Shown in pieces: positions 1-8,726 of a stretch of DNA of 64,000 nucleotides. Origin of the DNA: Sandaracinaceae bacterium (GTDB taxonomy: Bacteria > Myxococcota_A > Polyangia > Polyangiales > Sandaracinaceae); assembly GCA_019637095.1 (NCBI GenBank), contig JAHBWG010000011.1, forward strand, positions 62,001 to 126,000, read 5' to 3'. The notes below the pieces were generated by a model that worked only from the letters and a program-made list of their open reading frames with translations, was not told the origin of the DNA and searched no databases. The position numbers and the translations under genes are program-made. The stretch's first letter is position 1; each line of letters begins with the position of its first letter.

Positions 1-743
1 CACGCGAGCTCGACCGAGCGCACGATCGGATCCGTCGAGGGCGCGAGGACGCGCACCTCGTGCGCGCCCGCGTCGAGCGACAGCGTCACCTCGCCCGTGC
101 CGACCTCGCGGCCGTCGACGACGATCACCGCGTCGCGTCGTGGCTCGACGGTGATCTCCAGCCGCGCGGGCACGCGCGCCGACTCGAGCGCGATCGCGCG
201 GCGCAGCTCGCCGCCGGGCGCCACGGTGAGCTCGAGCACGGCCGTCGCGCGGTGCGGCGCCGATGCGCGGACGGTGCGCGTGCCCGGATCGATCGCGCGC
301 TCGCGCACCGCGCCGCCCTCGAGCGGCGCGCCATCGACGGTGACGGTGGCGTCCGCGGGCTCGACCTCGACGATCAGGCGCGCGAGCCGGGCGCGCGCGT
401 GCGCGAGCATCCGCCGCGCGTCGGCGGCGCTGGCGGGATCGTCGTCGGCGCCCTCCATCGCGAGGAAGCGCTCGAGCGCGTCGGACGCGGCGACGTAGCG
501 CTCGAGCGCGAAGAGGCAGACGGCGAGGTTGAAGCGCGTCGAGGGCCGCTCCGAGAGCGCGAACGAGCGCTCGAACGCCTGCGCCGCCTCGCCGAACCGG
601 CGCGCCGCCGCGAGGCTCCGCCCCTCCTCGAAGTGGCCGCGCGCCTCGAGCGCGCGCGCGTCGTCCTCGGGGCCCGGGTCCTGCGCCCGCGCGACCGCGC
701 TGCAGGCGATCGCGAGGAGCGCGAGCGGGATCACGCGCCGCAT
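1..743 (-). CDS. TPR/PEGA-domain exported protein (3' end beyond window)
   Basis: The gene reads leftward from an ATG at 743 and runs off the window, so about 247 residues are visible. The N-terminus is a signal peptide (MRRVIPLALLAIACSAVARA) with likely cleavage before QDPGP. Residues of about 27-120 form TPR-like helices with the usual myxobacterial start (EGRSLAAARRFGEAAQAFERS). Two PEGA-type beta modules follow at about 121-170 and 187-235 (VEVEPADATVTVDG, then ITVEPRRDAVIVVDGREVG). PEGA proteins of this kind are common in Polyangia as envelope proteins, but no specific substrate is known. The start overlaps the 3' end of the upstream lipoprotein gene by 13 nt, so the pair is probably co-transcribed. 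The family call is firm and the function is unknown. Confidence 0.8.
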   Translation of the reverse strand, partial: MRRVIPLALLAIACSAVARAQDPGPEDDARALEARGHFEEGRSLAAARRFGEAAQAFERSFALSERPSTRFNLAVCLFALERYVAASDALERFLAMEGADDDPASAADARRMLAHARARLARLIVEVEPADATVTVDGAPLEGGAVRERAIDPGTRTVRASAPHRATAVLELTVAPGGELRRAIALESARVPARLEITVEPRRDAVIVVDGREVGTGEVTLSLDAGAHEVRVLAPSTDPIVRSVELA

Positions 744-1411
744 CGGCCCTCCGCGTCGCAGACGCGACCGTCTCCGCAGGAGGTACCCGGCGCGAGCGTC
801 GTGTCGAGCTCGCACCGCTCGGGCGCGCAGCGCGTCACGCCGAGGCGGCACGGGTTGGTCGGGTCGAGGCAGGGCGCGTCCTGTGCGCACCCGGCGTCGG
901 GCGGCGGCGCCCCCGCGTCGGGCGGCTCGCGCCCCTCGAAGAGCGGCGCCGGCGGACCGTCGCCCTCGGCGAGGCTCGCGGGGTCGACCTCCTCGTCCAA
1001 GCAAGCCCCGTGGACACACCGGCGCGCGGCGTCGTCGGCGCAGCCGGGCTCCTGGATGCAGGCGCGCGCGAGCGGGACCTCGAGCCGGAGCGTGCGCCCC
1101 TCCAGGAAGCGCGTGCGTACGTGGTAGGCCGTGAGGCTGTGGCCGTTCGCGTCGAGCGCCATCGCGCTGAGCTCGACCTCGCCCGCCTGGCCCGAGCCCG
1201 GCGCGACGCCGAACGAGAACGGGAGCCCGGTGCTCGCGACCTCGAACCGGCGCGTCGCCGCGAGCCCGGTCGGCATCGACACCGCGACCTCGACCTCGTC
1301 GAGCTCCGCGAGATCGGAGTCGACGATCACGACGAGCTGCGTCGCGTCGCACGCGCTCAGCGCGAGCGCGAGCGCGCCCGCGATTCCCATCACCCGCATG
1401 ATGGGCATCAT
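731..1411 (-). CDS. Lipoprotein with cysteine-rich C-terminus
   Basis: This is a 226-aa protein with a lipoprotein signal (ALALALSAC, lipid-attachment Cys at about 21). Residues of about 25-115 form a beta-rich region of unknown family. An Ala/Pro/Asp-rich linker follows, and then a Cys-rich tail with paired cysteines (CVHGAC, CAPERC, CGDGRVC). Similar short Cys motifs are frequent in myxobacterial surface lipoproteins. Several methionines crowd the start (MMPIMRVMG), so the true start could be up to seven codons downstream. Its stop lies inside the next gene (PEGA protein), which suggests translational coupling. No function can be assigned. Confidence 0.7.
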   Translation of the reverse strand: MMPIMRVMGIAGALALALSACDATQLVVIVDSDLAELDEVEVAVSMPTGLAATRRFEVASTGLPFSFGVAPGSGQAGEVELSAMALDANGHSLTAYHVRTRFLEGRTLRLEVPLARACIQEPGCADDAARRCVHGACLDEEVDPASLAEGDGPPAPLFEGREPPDAGAPPPDAGCAQDAPCLDPTNPCRLGVTRCAPERCELDTTLAPGTSCGDGRVCDAEGRCGA

Positions 1412-1475
1412 ATCGCGTGCGCTGGCGCGTGCGGTAGCGTCGCGACGTGTCCCCGAGTGGAGGTCGCGCGGACCT

Positions 1476-2612
1476 TCAATGCTCGAGGGCGTCCATCGCG
1501 GCGAGATAGGTCTCGGGCGCGTGGTGCGCGGCGACGTAGGCGCGCCCGCGCGCCGCGAGGGCGCGGGCCGCGTCGCGGCCCTCGAGCGCGAGGAGCGCCG
1601 CCGCGGCGAGCGCTTCGGGGTCGTCGTCGGCCACCACCTGCGCGGCGTCGCGCACCTCGATCCCCGCGCACGCGCGGCGCGCGGCGACCGTCGGCACCCC
1701 GCGCGCGAGCGCGTCGAGCAGCTTCACCGGCAAGCCACCGGGCGCTCTGCGTGGGATCCACGCGACGTCCGCCGCCGCGTGCGCGGCGCGCCGGTCCGGC
1801 TCGTCCGCGAGCGGCGCGAAGCGCGTGCGCGCGGCCGCGCCCGTCGGCCAGAGGAGCCGCTCGAGCGGCTCGCTCGACGCCTGCGTGGCGACGAGCAGCC
1901 ACGCGTCGGGCCGGCGCACGAGGAGCCGGGCGAACGCGGCGGCCATCACCTCGAGCCCCTGGTAGGCGTCGAGGTTGCCGGCGTAGACGAGCACGGGCGC
2001 GCTCGGCTCGAGCCCGAAGCGCGCGCGCGCCTTGCTGCGCTCGGCCGCCTCGAGCGGCGCGGGGACCGCCCACGGGATCGGCACGTAGCGCACCGGCCGC
2101 GCCGCCGCGCGCGCGAGGTGCGCCGCGAGCCACGGCGAGACCGCGCCCACGCGCCAGGCGCGCCGCGCGAGCGCGACGTCGAGGGCCTCGCCCGCGCGCC
2201 CCGCGAGCCGCGCCGCCCGCGGCGTGAGGTACTCGGGCAGCTCCTCGCCGAGCGCGGTGTGCGCGAAGAAGACGACCTCGTGGGCGCGCGCCGCGAGGGC
2301 CGCCGCCGCCGCCTCGACGTGGTGCGCGATCGTCCGCGCCGGCTGGAGGCGGCGCACGGCGAGCGCGAGCTGCGCGTCCTGGGCGACCTTGCGCCACGAC
2401 GGCCCGCTCTCGAGCGAGCGGTCGCGTACGAGGTCGCGCGTCCGGTGGTGTGGCCAGGGCGGCGCGTGCTCGAACCCCCCGTGCGCGTAGGAGAGCAGCG
2501 CGGGCGCGCGCCCCGCCGCGTGCTCCGCGTCGAGCATCATGCGCAAGGCGGCTTGCGTTCCTTGCACCGTCGGGAACGGCATCGCGGCCACGTGCAGGCG
2601 CGTCACGATCAC
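1476..2612 (-). CDS. Glycosyltransferase family 4-like protein
   Basis: This 378-aa GT-B fold glycosyltransferase has no signal peptide. The N-terminal acceptor half (1-175) opens with a typical FPTVQGTQAALR loop. The C-terminal donor-binding half begins near VLVYAGNLDAYQGLEVM (207-223) and contains the GGLPVKLLDALARGVPTVA segment (292-310), which aligns with the nucleotide-sugar-binding E-x7-E region of GT4 enzymes. The usual acidic residues there are altered (Asp300 is the only clear acidic match). GT4 enzymes transfer sugars in polysaccharide or glycolipid synthesis at the cytoplasmic face. No other glycan genes are adjacent, so the acceptor is unknown. Confidence 0.82.
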   Translation of the reverse strand: MIVTRLHVAAMPFPTVQGTQAALRMMLDAEHAAGRAPALLSYAHGGFEHAPPWPHHRTRDLVRDRSLESGPSWRKVAQDAQLALAVRRLQPARTIAHHVEAAAAALAARAHEVVFFAHTALGEELPEYLTPRAARLAGRAGEALDVALARRAWRVGAVSPWLAAHLARAAARPVRYVPIPWAVPAPLEAAERSKARARFGLEPSAPVLVYAGNLDAYQGLEVMAAAFARLLVRRPDAWLLVATQASSEPLERLLWPTGAAARTRFAPLADEPDRRAAHAAADVAWIPRRAPGGLPVKLLDALARGVPTVAARRACAGIEVRDAAQVVADDDPEALAAAALLALEGRDAARALAARGRAYVAAHHAPETYLAAMDALEH

Positions 2613-2651
2613 GCAGCCTACCGCGCGAACCGCCGCGCGCGCGACCGCCGC

Positions 2652-3629
2652 TCACCCGAGCGCGACGTCCACCATGTCGTGCTGTTCGCTCGGCGCCGAG
2701 CCGCGATCCGTCGGCATCGTGACGTTCGGGTCGCGCTCGGAGCGCAGCCGCACGACCGGCACGAGGCTCGCCAGGCGGATGAGCGTCGCGAGCGCGGCCA
2801 CGGAGGTCGCGATGGCCGGCACCACGATCAGGGTTCCGGGGTCGCCGTCGAACCGATCGTAGACGCGCATCCCGATCTGCAGCAGCGCCCCCGCGACGGC
2901 GAGCCAGGTCAGCGGCGCGTTGCCGATCGACGCACGCCCGATCCGCAGGGTGCGCGCCCACGCGCCGACCTCGTACACCCAGCCCGGGTCTCCGGTCGCG
3001 ACCTCGATCGGCTCGCTCGACGCGGCGAGGATCCAGCCCTCGTTCTCGCGGTAGCCGCCGGCCTCCGGATCGGGCGCGCGCCGCAGCTCTCCTTCGACCC
3101 ACACCTCGGCGCCCGGCTCGAGCGCGAAGCGCAGGGTGCGGTCGCTGGTCCGGCGCGGCTCGGCGGCGAAGCGCGCCGCGACGCGCACCCGGCTCTCTCG
3201 CGGCACGACGGCCCGCTCCTCCCGGCTCGTGGTCACGACCTGGCCTCGGGGCAGCTCGACGCGCACGCGCCCGCCCGAGAGGCGCAGATAGAACGGCGCG
3301 CTCACGATCGTCCGGCGCGCCTCTCGCCACGCGTAGTCGTGGCGGGAGCGGCTACCGCCGCTCGAGATGTCCAGGTTCTGCTCGATGCGCACCGAGAGCG
3401 GCGCCTCGGCCTCGCGCGTGAGCTCCACCGTCCCGCGGAGCGTCACGCGCCCGGGCCGGAGCGCGGCGTGCTCGCCGAGCACCGCGGCGGCGCGGCGCGT
3501 GGCCTGCTGCATCGCCTCGTCCGCCGCGCGACGCGCCCGGCCCTCGGCGAGCCGCGGGACGACGACAGAGAGCAGGGCGAGGGCGATCCCCACGACGAGC
3601 AGCGCGATCGAGCCGGCGATCATGGTCAT
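2652..3629 (-). CDS. GIDE-like membrane protein, last gene of the T6SS island
   Basis: This is a 325-aa protein with an N-terminal membrane helix (4-24), a soluble beta-rich domain (about 55-215) and two more hydrophobic segments (about 240-256 and 267-292). The block PFYLRLSGGRVRVELPRG (112-129), with its upstream strands, resembles the GIDE domain of MULAN-type membrane proteins. The ring-type catalytic part of eukaryotic MULAN is absent. The start is 9 nt from the PAAR-like gene stop, so it belongs to the VgrG operon. In T6SS islands the final gene after a PAAR is often an effector or immunity gene, so a membrane immunity or envelope-stress role is possible. That is inference. The GIDE call rests on a motif only. 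Confidence 0.55.
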   Translation of the reverse strand: MTMIAGSIALLVVGIALALLSVVVPRLAEGRARRAADEAMQQATRRAAAVLGEHAALRPGRVTLRGTVELTREAEAPLSVRIEQNLDISSGGSRSRHDYAWREARRTIVSAPFYLRLSGGRVRVELPRGQVVTTSREERAVVPRESRVRVAARFAAEPRRTSDRTLRFALEPGAEVWVEGELRRAPDPEAGGYRENEGWILAASSEPIEVATGDPGWVYEVGAWARTLRIGRASIGNAPLTWLAVAGALLQIGMRVYDRFDGDPGTLIVVPAIATSVAALATLIRLASLVPVVRLRSERDPNVTMPTDRGSAPSEQHDMVDVALG

Positions 3630-3638
3630 GGCGGGTGC

Positions 3639-4049
3639 TCAGGGACGGACGATGACGGTCGTCTGGCTCGGTGAGAGCTGCGCGCCCGCCGGGGCGTTGG
3701 CGTTGCTCCCGTTGTGGGCGGTCTGCGAGAGCTGGGTGACGATCTGGTTTCCCTCCACGAGCACCTTGGACACGGAGCTCTTGAAGACGGCCTTGTCACC
3801 CGTGGTCCCCGACACGACGCCCTTGAGCGTGCCGGCCTCGTCGCCCGAGGTCGACGGAATCTCAGAGCCCTCGTGGAGCACCGCCTTGTTCTTGATCTTC
3901 ACGCGAGCGGTGCAGCTCGACGCCGTCGCGTTGCTGCACCGCGCGGTGTTCGGAAAGGGGACGGGCACCGAGCCGAACGAGGTCGGCACCTTGCACACGT
4001 CGGGGAACGCGAAGCACGTCCCGCCGCCGCGGGTGGACGCTGGAAACAT
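3639..4049 (-). CDS. PAAR-like (DUF4150) T6SS tip protein
   Basis: This 136-aa protein matches the DUF4150/PAAR-like family. It begins with MFPASTRGGGTCFAFPDVCK, then has the diagnostic VPVPFPNTA block (about 29-37) and the C-terminal QTAHNGSNANAPAGAQ stretch. PAAR-like proteins cap the VgrG spike of the type VI secretion needle and can carry or recruit effectors. There is no C-terminal extension, so any cargo would be bound rather than fused. The gene lies 12 nt downstream of the DUF3540 gene and 9 nt upstream of the GIDE-like gene in the same operon. Four cysteines lie in the first 45 residues. Confidence 0.88.
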   Translation of the reverse strand: MFPASTRGGGTCFAFPDVCKVPTSFGSVPVPFPNTARCSNATASSCTARVKIKNKAVLHEGSEIPSTSGDEAGTLKGVVSGTTGDKAVFKSSVSKVLVEGNQIVTQLSQTAHNGSNANAPAGAQLSPSQTTVIVRP

Positions 4050-4061
4050 GGCTTGCCTCCT

Positions 4062-4817
4062 TCAACCGAGGTGGATCTTGTCGCCCTTGAGCTTGAGGTC
4101 CTCGTCCACGCCGAGCTGGGCGCGGCGCGCGAAGAGGTGGAAGGTGGACTCCGCGAGCACTCGCACGCGACCGGCGCGCGTCTGCGCGAGCTCCTCGGTG
4201 TCGCGGTAGACGTTACGCGCGCGCTCGACGAGCTGGTGCGCGCGGACCTCGAGCGTCTCGGCCGTGTGGAGCACGCTCTGTGCGACGCTCGTCCAGGTGC
4301 CGGCGACGAGCTCCGCCTCGTCGAGCTCGCTGCGCGCCCGCGCCGCGCGCACCGTGAGCTCCTGCGCGTCGACCTCGACGGCGCGGCCGCGGAGCCTGAT
4401 CGCGTCGGCCGCGAAGGTGAGCGCGCCGCTCGGGGCGCTCACCACGCTCACGCCGTCGCGGTGCTCGAAGAGGAGGCGCCCGGCCTCGTCGAGCACGCGA
4501 AGGCGCCCGCAGCCGGGTCCCGCGCGCACCGTCGCCTCGTCCGGCGCGTCGCGCGTGATCTCCACCAGCGGCGGCGCCAGCGCCCCGATCACGTACGCGT
4601 CCTCGCGCGCGTCGACCGCGAGGACGACCTCGTCCCCCTCTCGCGGCGCGTAGCCGGGGAGCGCGCCGCGCGCGGCGAGCGTGCGCGCCCCGACCCGCAC
4701 CGCGAGCGCCTCTCCGGCGACCGCGCGCACCGTCCCTCGGTGCACGCCGGCCGGCACCCGCCGAGCTCGTGCGCCGCCCCGCTCCGCTCCCCGCGCTCGT
4801 GTCAGCGTCGTCCCCAT
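4062..4817 (-). CDS. DUF3540 domain protein (T6SS-associated)
   Basis: This is a 251-aa protein of the DUF3540 family found in vgrG-DUF2169-pentapeptide clusters. The N-terminal half forms a small barrel-like domain (about 25-85, ALPGYAPREGDEVVLAVD). The C-terminal half is a repeated beta segment resembling the VgrG DUF2345 needle region. The conserved tail motifs are ESTFHLFARRAQLGVDEDLK and LKGDKIHLG. An upstream frame would allow a start at 4862, but the ATG at 4817 has a perfect AGGAGG site 5 nt away, which decides the start. The role is probably a tip accessory or effector-loading factor, inferred from context and family. Confidence 0.82.
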   Translation of the reverse strand: MGTTLTRARGAERGGARARRVPAGVHRGTVRAVAGEALAVRVGARTLAARGALPGYAPREGDEVVLAVDAREDAYVIGALAPPLVEITRDAPDEATVRAGPGCGRLRVLDEAGRLLFEHRDGVSVVSAPSGALTFAADAIRLRGRAVEVDAQELTVRAARARSELDEAELVAGTWTSVAQSVLHTAETLEVRAHQLVERARNVYRDTEELAQTRAGRVRVLAESTFHLFARRAQLGVDEDLKLKGDKIHLG

Positions 4818-4822
4818 CTTCG

Positions 4823-4828
4823 CCTCCT
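4823..4828 (-). promoter_or_regulatory. Ribosome binding site of the DUF3540 gene
   Basis: A consensus AGGAGG lies 5 nt before the ATG at 4817. It selects this start over the in-frame ATG at 4862 and sits just downstream of the pentapeptide gene stop region. Confidence 0.7.
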
Positions 4829-4858
4829 GCTCTGACGTCTCATCCGGGCTCCGGCGTC

Positions 4859-6661
4859 TCATCCGGCTCTGAAGTCCTCTGCGGCGGCGAGCGCCTCATC
4901 CGTCCCCGTCGCGTCCGTCCGATCGGCGCGATCCCACTTCGCCGCGACGTCGCGCGTGCGATGCAGCCGCGCGCCGCGCAGCACCGCGTCGCGGAGGTCC
5001 GCGAGATCGAGCTGCGCGTGCGAGAGATCCGCGTGCGAGAGCTGCGCGCGCGAGAGCCCCGCGCCGCGCAGGTCCGCCCTCACCAGCCGCGCGCGCTCGA
5101 GGCGGATGCCCTCGAGGGACGCGTTGCGCAGCATCGTCGCCTCGAGGTGCGCCTCGCCGAGGTCCGCGCCCGGGAGCTCGGCGCCGTCGAGGACCGCCTC
5201 GCTCAGGTCCGCGCCGCGCGCGCGGAGCCCGTGCCCGCGCGCGCCGCGCAGGTCGGCGCCGCGGAACACCCCGCCGCGCGCGTCGACCCCGTCGAGCCGC
5301 GCCCCCTCGAGCGCCGCGTGCGAGAGGTCCACGTCGCGGAGCGACGAGCTCGTGAAGTCCACGCGCTCGGCGCGCGCGCCCACCATGCTGCAACGCTCGA
5401 ACGTCGCGCCGTGCAGCGCGGCGCAGCGCCGGAGGTCGGCGCCATCGAGGTCCGCGTCGACGAACGACGCGTCGCGCGCGTTCACCCGGGCGAGGTCCAG
5501 GCCGGCGAGCGTCGCGCCCGTCAGGATCGCGCGCTCGAGGTCCGCGCCCGCGAGCGCGGTCTCGTCGAAGTGGGCGCCGCGGAGGTCGGCCGCGCGCAGG
5601 CACGCGCCCTCGCAGGTCGCGCGCGCCAGGTTGGCGCCGGCGAGCTGCGCGCGGCTGAGATCCGCGCCGTCGAGCGCCGCTCCGACGAGGTCCGCGCGCG
5701 CGAGCGCGGCGCCAGCGGCGCAGAGGTCCCGCAGATCGGCGCCGCCGAGGGCGACCTCCTCGGCCCAGGCGCGCTCGAGCCGCGCGCCGCGCAACGACGC
5801 CCCGGTGAAGATGCACCGCTCGATCCGCGCCTCGGTCAGGTCTGCGCCCGCGAGGTGCGCGCTCGACAGGTTCGCCCGGACCAACCGCGCGCCACGGAGG
5901 CTCGCGGCGGCGAGATCGGCGCGCGTGGCGGAGGCGCCCTCGAGGCAGGCTCCGTCGAGCACCGCCTCGGCGAGCTGCGCGCGCGTGAGGCGGGCGCGCG
6001 TCAGGTTCGCGCGGGGCAGCGAGGCGCGCGTCAGATCCGCCCGCGAGAGGTCGGCGCCGACGAACGAGGCCGGCTCGCGGGCGACGACCTCGCGCAGGCT
6101 CGCGGCGATCAGGCGCGCGCCATCGAAGCGCGTGCCCGCGAGCGACGAGGCGTCGAGCCACGACCCGGACAGGATCGCTCCGTCGAAGCGCGCGCCATCG
6201 AGCGCGGCGTCCTCGAGCTCCACCTGGACGAGCACGGCCTCGTCGAGCCTCGCGCCGGTGAGCCGCACGCGGCTCAGGTCGGAGCCGGCCAGCATCGCGC
6301 GGCGCAGGTCGGCGCCGTCGAGGGCGGCGTCCTCGAGCCGCACGCCCTCGAGCCGGGCGTCCGGCGCGGTGATCCCGCTCAGGTGTGCGCCCGACGCGTC
6401 GCAGCGCGTCATCACGAGCCGCGGCAGCGACGCCCCCGCGAGGTCGGCGCCGCGCAGGTCGACCTCGGTGAGCGCGAGGCCGATCGTGCGCACGCCGCGC
6501 AGCGACGCGCCGCGCAGCGACACGCGGGTGAGCCGGACGTGCTCGAGCCGCGCGCCCGCGAGGTCCACGTCGCTCAGATCCACGTCTCCGACGTGCGCGC
6601 GCCGCAGCACGCCCCCGCCCGCGGTCAGCGCCGCGCGCAGCGCCTCGGCGCTCGCGATCAC
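4859..6661 (-). CDS. Large pentapeptide-repeat protein (T6SS island)
   Basis: This 600-aa protein is composed almost entirely of A(D/N)LXX pentapeptide repeats (examples: VDLRGADLAGASLPR, ADLSRADLTRASLPRANL). They run without a break from about residue 20 to 580 and predict a right-handed quadrilateral beta-helix. There is no signal peptide. It begins with GTG at 6661, and GTGA overlaps the stop of the DUF2169 gene by 4 nt, a clear sign of translational coupling. The longer ATG-initiated frame to 8461 lies in the wrong frame of the upstream gene and is rejected. Pentapeptide proteins accompany DUF2169 in T6SS tip islands. A scaffold or carrier role is inferred, and no enzymatic motif is seen. 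Confidence 0.85.
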   Translation of the reverse strand: MIASAEALRAALTAGGGVLRRAHVGDVDLSDVDLAGARLEHVRLTRVSLRGASLRGVRTIGLALTEVDLRGADLAGASLPRLVMTRCDASGAHLSGITAPDARLEGVRLEDAALDGADLRRAMLAGSDLSRVRLTGARLDEAVLVQVELEDAALDGARFDGAILSGSWLDASSLAGTRFDGARLIAASLREVVAREPASFVGADLSRADLTRASLPRANLTRARLTRAQLAEAVLDGACLEGASATRADLAAASLRGARLVRANLSSAHLAGADLTEARIERCIFTGASLRGARLERAWAEEVALGGADLRDLCAAGAALARADLVGAALDGADLSRAQLAGANLARATCEGACLRAADLRGAHFDETALAGADLERAILTGATLAGLDLARVNARDASFVDADLDGADLRRCAALHGATFERCSMVGARAERVDFTSSSLRDVDLSHAALEGARLDGVDARGGVFRGADLRGARGHGLRARGADLSEAVLDGAELPGADLGEAHLEATMLRNASLEGIRLERARLVRADLRGAGLSRAQLSHADLSHAQLDLADLRDAVLRGARLHRTRDVAAKWDRADRTDATGTDEALAAAEDFRAG

Positions 6662-8721
6662 GCGCAGACCTCCGTCCGCTTGGTGCGCCCGAGGTCGGCG
6701 CCTTCGAGGTCGGCGCCCTCGAGGGTGGTCCCCGCGAGCTCCGCGCCGAAGAGGCTCGCGCCGCGCAGGTCGGCGTGCGAGAGATCCGCGTCCTCGAGGC
6801 ACGCCTCCATCGCGTCGGCGCGCCGCGCCTTGGCGGCGACGAGCTTCGCGCGAGAGAGCCGCGCGCTGCGCAGGACGCAACGGTCGAGCACCGCGCCGAG
6901 CAGCGAGGCGTCCACGAGGTTCGCGCGCGTGAGCTCGGCGCGAGAGAGATCCGCCTGATCGAGGATCGCCTCGGCGAAGTGCGAGCGTGTCGCGCGGACC
7001 TCGGCGAGCGAGGCGCCGACGAAGCGGGCGCCGCGCGCGCGCAGCTCCGTCAGGTCCGAGCGCGCGAGGCGCGCACCCGACGCGTCGGCCCGCTCCAAGC
7101 TGGCGCGCACGAGGGAGGCCGCCTCGATCCGCGCGTCGAGGAGGCGGGCGCGCGAGAGCTCGGCGTCGTCGAGGCGCGCCTCGTCGAGGCACGCGCGCCG
7201 CAGGTCGGCCTCCGTGAGGTCGGCGCCGACGAGATCGGCGCCGCGCAAGCTCGCGCCCTCGAGCGCGCCGCGCTCGAGCACCGCGTCCTCGAGGCACGCG
7301 CCATCGAGGCACGCGCCCCGCGCGCTCACGCCGGCGAGGTCGGCCTCGCGCAGGCTCGCCCGCTCGAGGCTCGCGCCGTCCAGGCTCGCCCCCGCGAGGT
7401 CCGCGCCGTCGAGGCGCGCGTCCTCGAGCCGCGCGCGCGGGAGCCGCGCGCCTCGCAGGACGGTGCGCGTGAGATCGGCGTGGCGAAGATCGAGGTCCGA
7501 GAGGTCCGCACCAGCGAGCAGGAGCCCGGCCAGCGGCTCGCCGCGCGCGCGCCGCGCGATCACCTCTGCCCGGCCGCGCTCGGCGGCGTCGGCGGCGCTC
7601 GCGCCGCGCGAAGGCGTCGTCGCGGGCGCGCGCACGGCGGGCGTGAGCGCCGGTGACTCTGCGGCGCGATCGGCCTGATCGCCCGCCGAACCGTGGACGC
7701 GCGCGCTCGTCGCGCGGTGTCGCGCCCACGCGGCGTCGAGCGCCTCGCGCGAGCCCGCGCGCCCGCTCGCGACCACGATCGCGCGCACGCCCGAGAGGCC
7801 TTGGCCCTCCACCTCGACCACGCCGCGCCACAGGCACAGCACCAGCCCTGCGTCCGCGTCGACGGTGATCGTGTCGAGCCGCAGCGGCAGCTCCTCCGCG
7901 CCGCCGCCGTGCTCGACGAGGCAGCGCGGCTCGACGCCCGGCAGCTCCACGATCACGTGCGGCTCGCCGGGGCGGAGGTGCACGAGCTCGATCCGCTCGT
8001 CGGGGCGCCAGAAGCCCGTGATGCGTTGGTCGGGCGGCGCCGCGTTCTCGTGCTCGTAGTCGAAGTCCTCGGGCAGCCAAGGCCAACGCGTGCGGCGCCA
8101 CGCGTCGTCGTAGGTGCCTGCCCGCGCGAGGCGCCGCCGCGCGGTCCGCGCGACCGGGAACGCGCCGGCCGGCTCGGGCCGGTCGGAGGGCGACACGATC
8201 CGCGCGCTCGGGTCCTCGAGGTTGGGCAGCAGGTGCTCGCCCAGGCCGCGCCCGACGGGGTTGTCCGGGTGGCCCGGCCCGCCGAAGCTGCGCTCGTACG
8301 AGAGCGGCATCGCGCGGAAGGGCACCGGCTCGCTCGGGCGCGCGCCGGTGAGCCCGCGCACCCACCGCCGGTCGCCGATCACCGCGAGGCGCTTCTCGAC
8401 GGCGCCGACGCGCAGCCCGACCATGCTCGCCGGGACTGGATCGTCGCCCGGCGGGTGGCACGTGCCCGCGAGCAGCACCTCGCCGCGCGGCTTGAAGTAC
8501 GCGAAGTCGGAGCTGAGGCGGACGCTCCGCGACGGATCGTCGTCGTGGTGCACGTCGCCCTGGCAGTCGAGCTGCGCGCCCGCGACGCGGCCGAGCCCGC
8601 CGCCGGGCGGGATGGCGATCGTCGCCTTGACGACCACGATGAGCGCGGTGCGCGGCGGCCGCAGCGGGTGGCCGAGGTAGCCGACGGCGAACGGGGTCTC
8701 TCGGATGAGCGCGGGCGGCAT
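6658..8721 (-). CDS. DUF2169-pentapeptide-repeat fusion, T6SS adaptor-like
   Basis: This is a 687-aa two-part protein. Residues 1 to about 320 match the DUF2169 family, with PFAVGYLGHPLRPPRTALIV near the start, SYERSFGGPGHPDNPVGRG (about 140-158) and the WPWLPEDFDYEHENAAPPDQ block (about 210-229). A Pro/Ala linker (about 355-405) leads to pentapeptide repeats (about 425-687). DUF2169 proteins act as T6SS effector chaperones or adaptors in several systems. The ATG at 8721 lies 5 nt after the protease-like gene, in the same operon. The neighbouring Cys-His-Asn protein is therefore its most likely partner, which is inference from adjacency. Confidence 0.88.
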   Translation of the reverse strand: MPPALIRETPFAVGYLGHPLRPPRTALIVVVKATIAIPPGGGLGRVAGAQLDCQGDVHHDDDPSRSVRLSSDFAYFKPRGEVLLAGTCHPPGDDPVPASMVGLRVGAVEKRLAVIGDRRWVRGLTGARPSEPVPFRAMPLSYERSFGGPGHPDNPVGRGLGEHLLPNLEDPSARIVSPSDRPEPAGAFPVARTARRRLARAGTYDDAWRRTRWPWLPEDFDYEHENAAPPDQRITGFWRPDERIELVHLRPGEPHVIVELPGVEPRCLVEHGGGAEELPLRLDTITVDADAGLVLCLWRGVVEVEGQGLSGVRAIVVASGRAGSREALDAAWARHRATSARVHGSAGDQADRAAESPALTPAVRAPATTPSRGASAADAAERGRAEVIARRARGEPLAGLLLAGADLSDLDLRHADLTRTVLRGARLPRARLEDARLDGADLAGASLDGASLERASLREADLAGVSARGACLDGACLEDAVLERGALEGASLRGADLVGADLTEADLRRACLDEARLDDAELSRARLLDARIEAASLVRASLERADASGARLARSDLTELRARGARFVGASLAEVRATRSHFAEAILDQADLSRAELTRANLVDASLLGAVLDRCVLRSARLSRAKLVAAKARRADAMEACLEDADLSHADLRGASLFGAELAGTTLEGADLEGADLGRTKRTEVCA

Positions 8722-8726
8722 GGCGG

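Noticed and set aside
4769-6958. 729-aa plus-strand frame antisense to the pentapeptide genes
   Set aside because: Its Arg/Ala/Val repeats mirror the pentapeptide codons on the other strand. Third-position GC supports the minus strand.
4859-8461. 1200-aa single pentapeptide gene starting at 8461
   Set aside because: Its first half is an out-of-frame reading of the DUF2169 gene. The GTG at 6661, with GTGA coupling, is the credible start.
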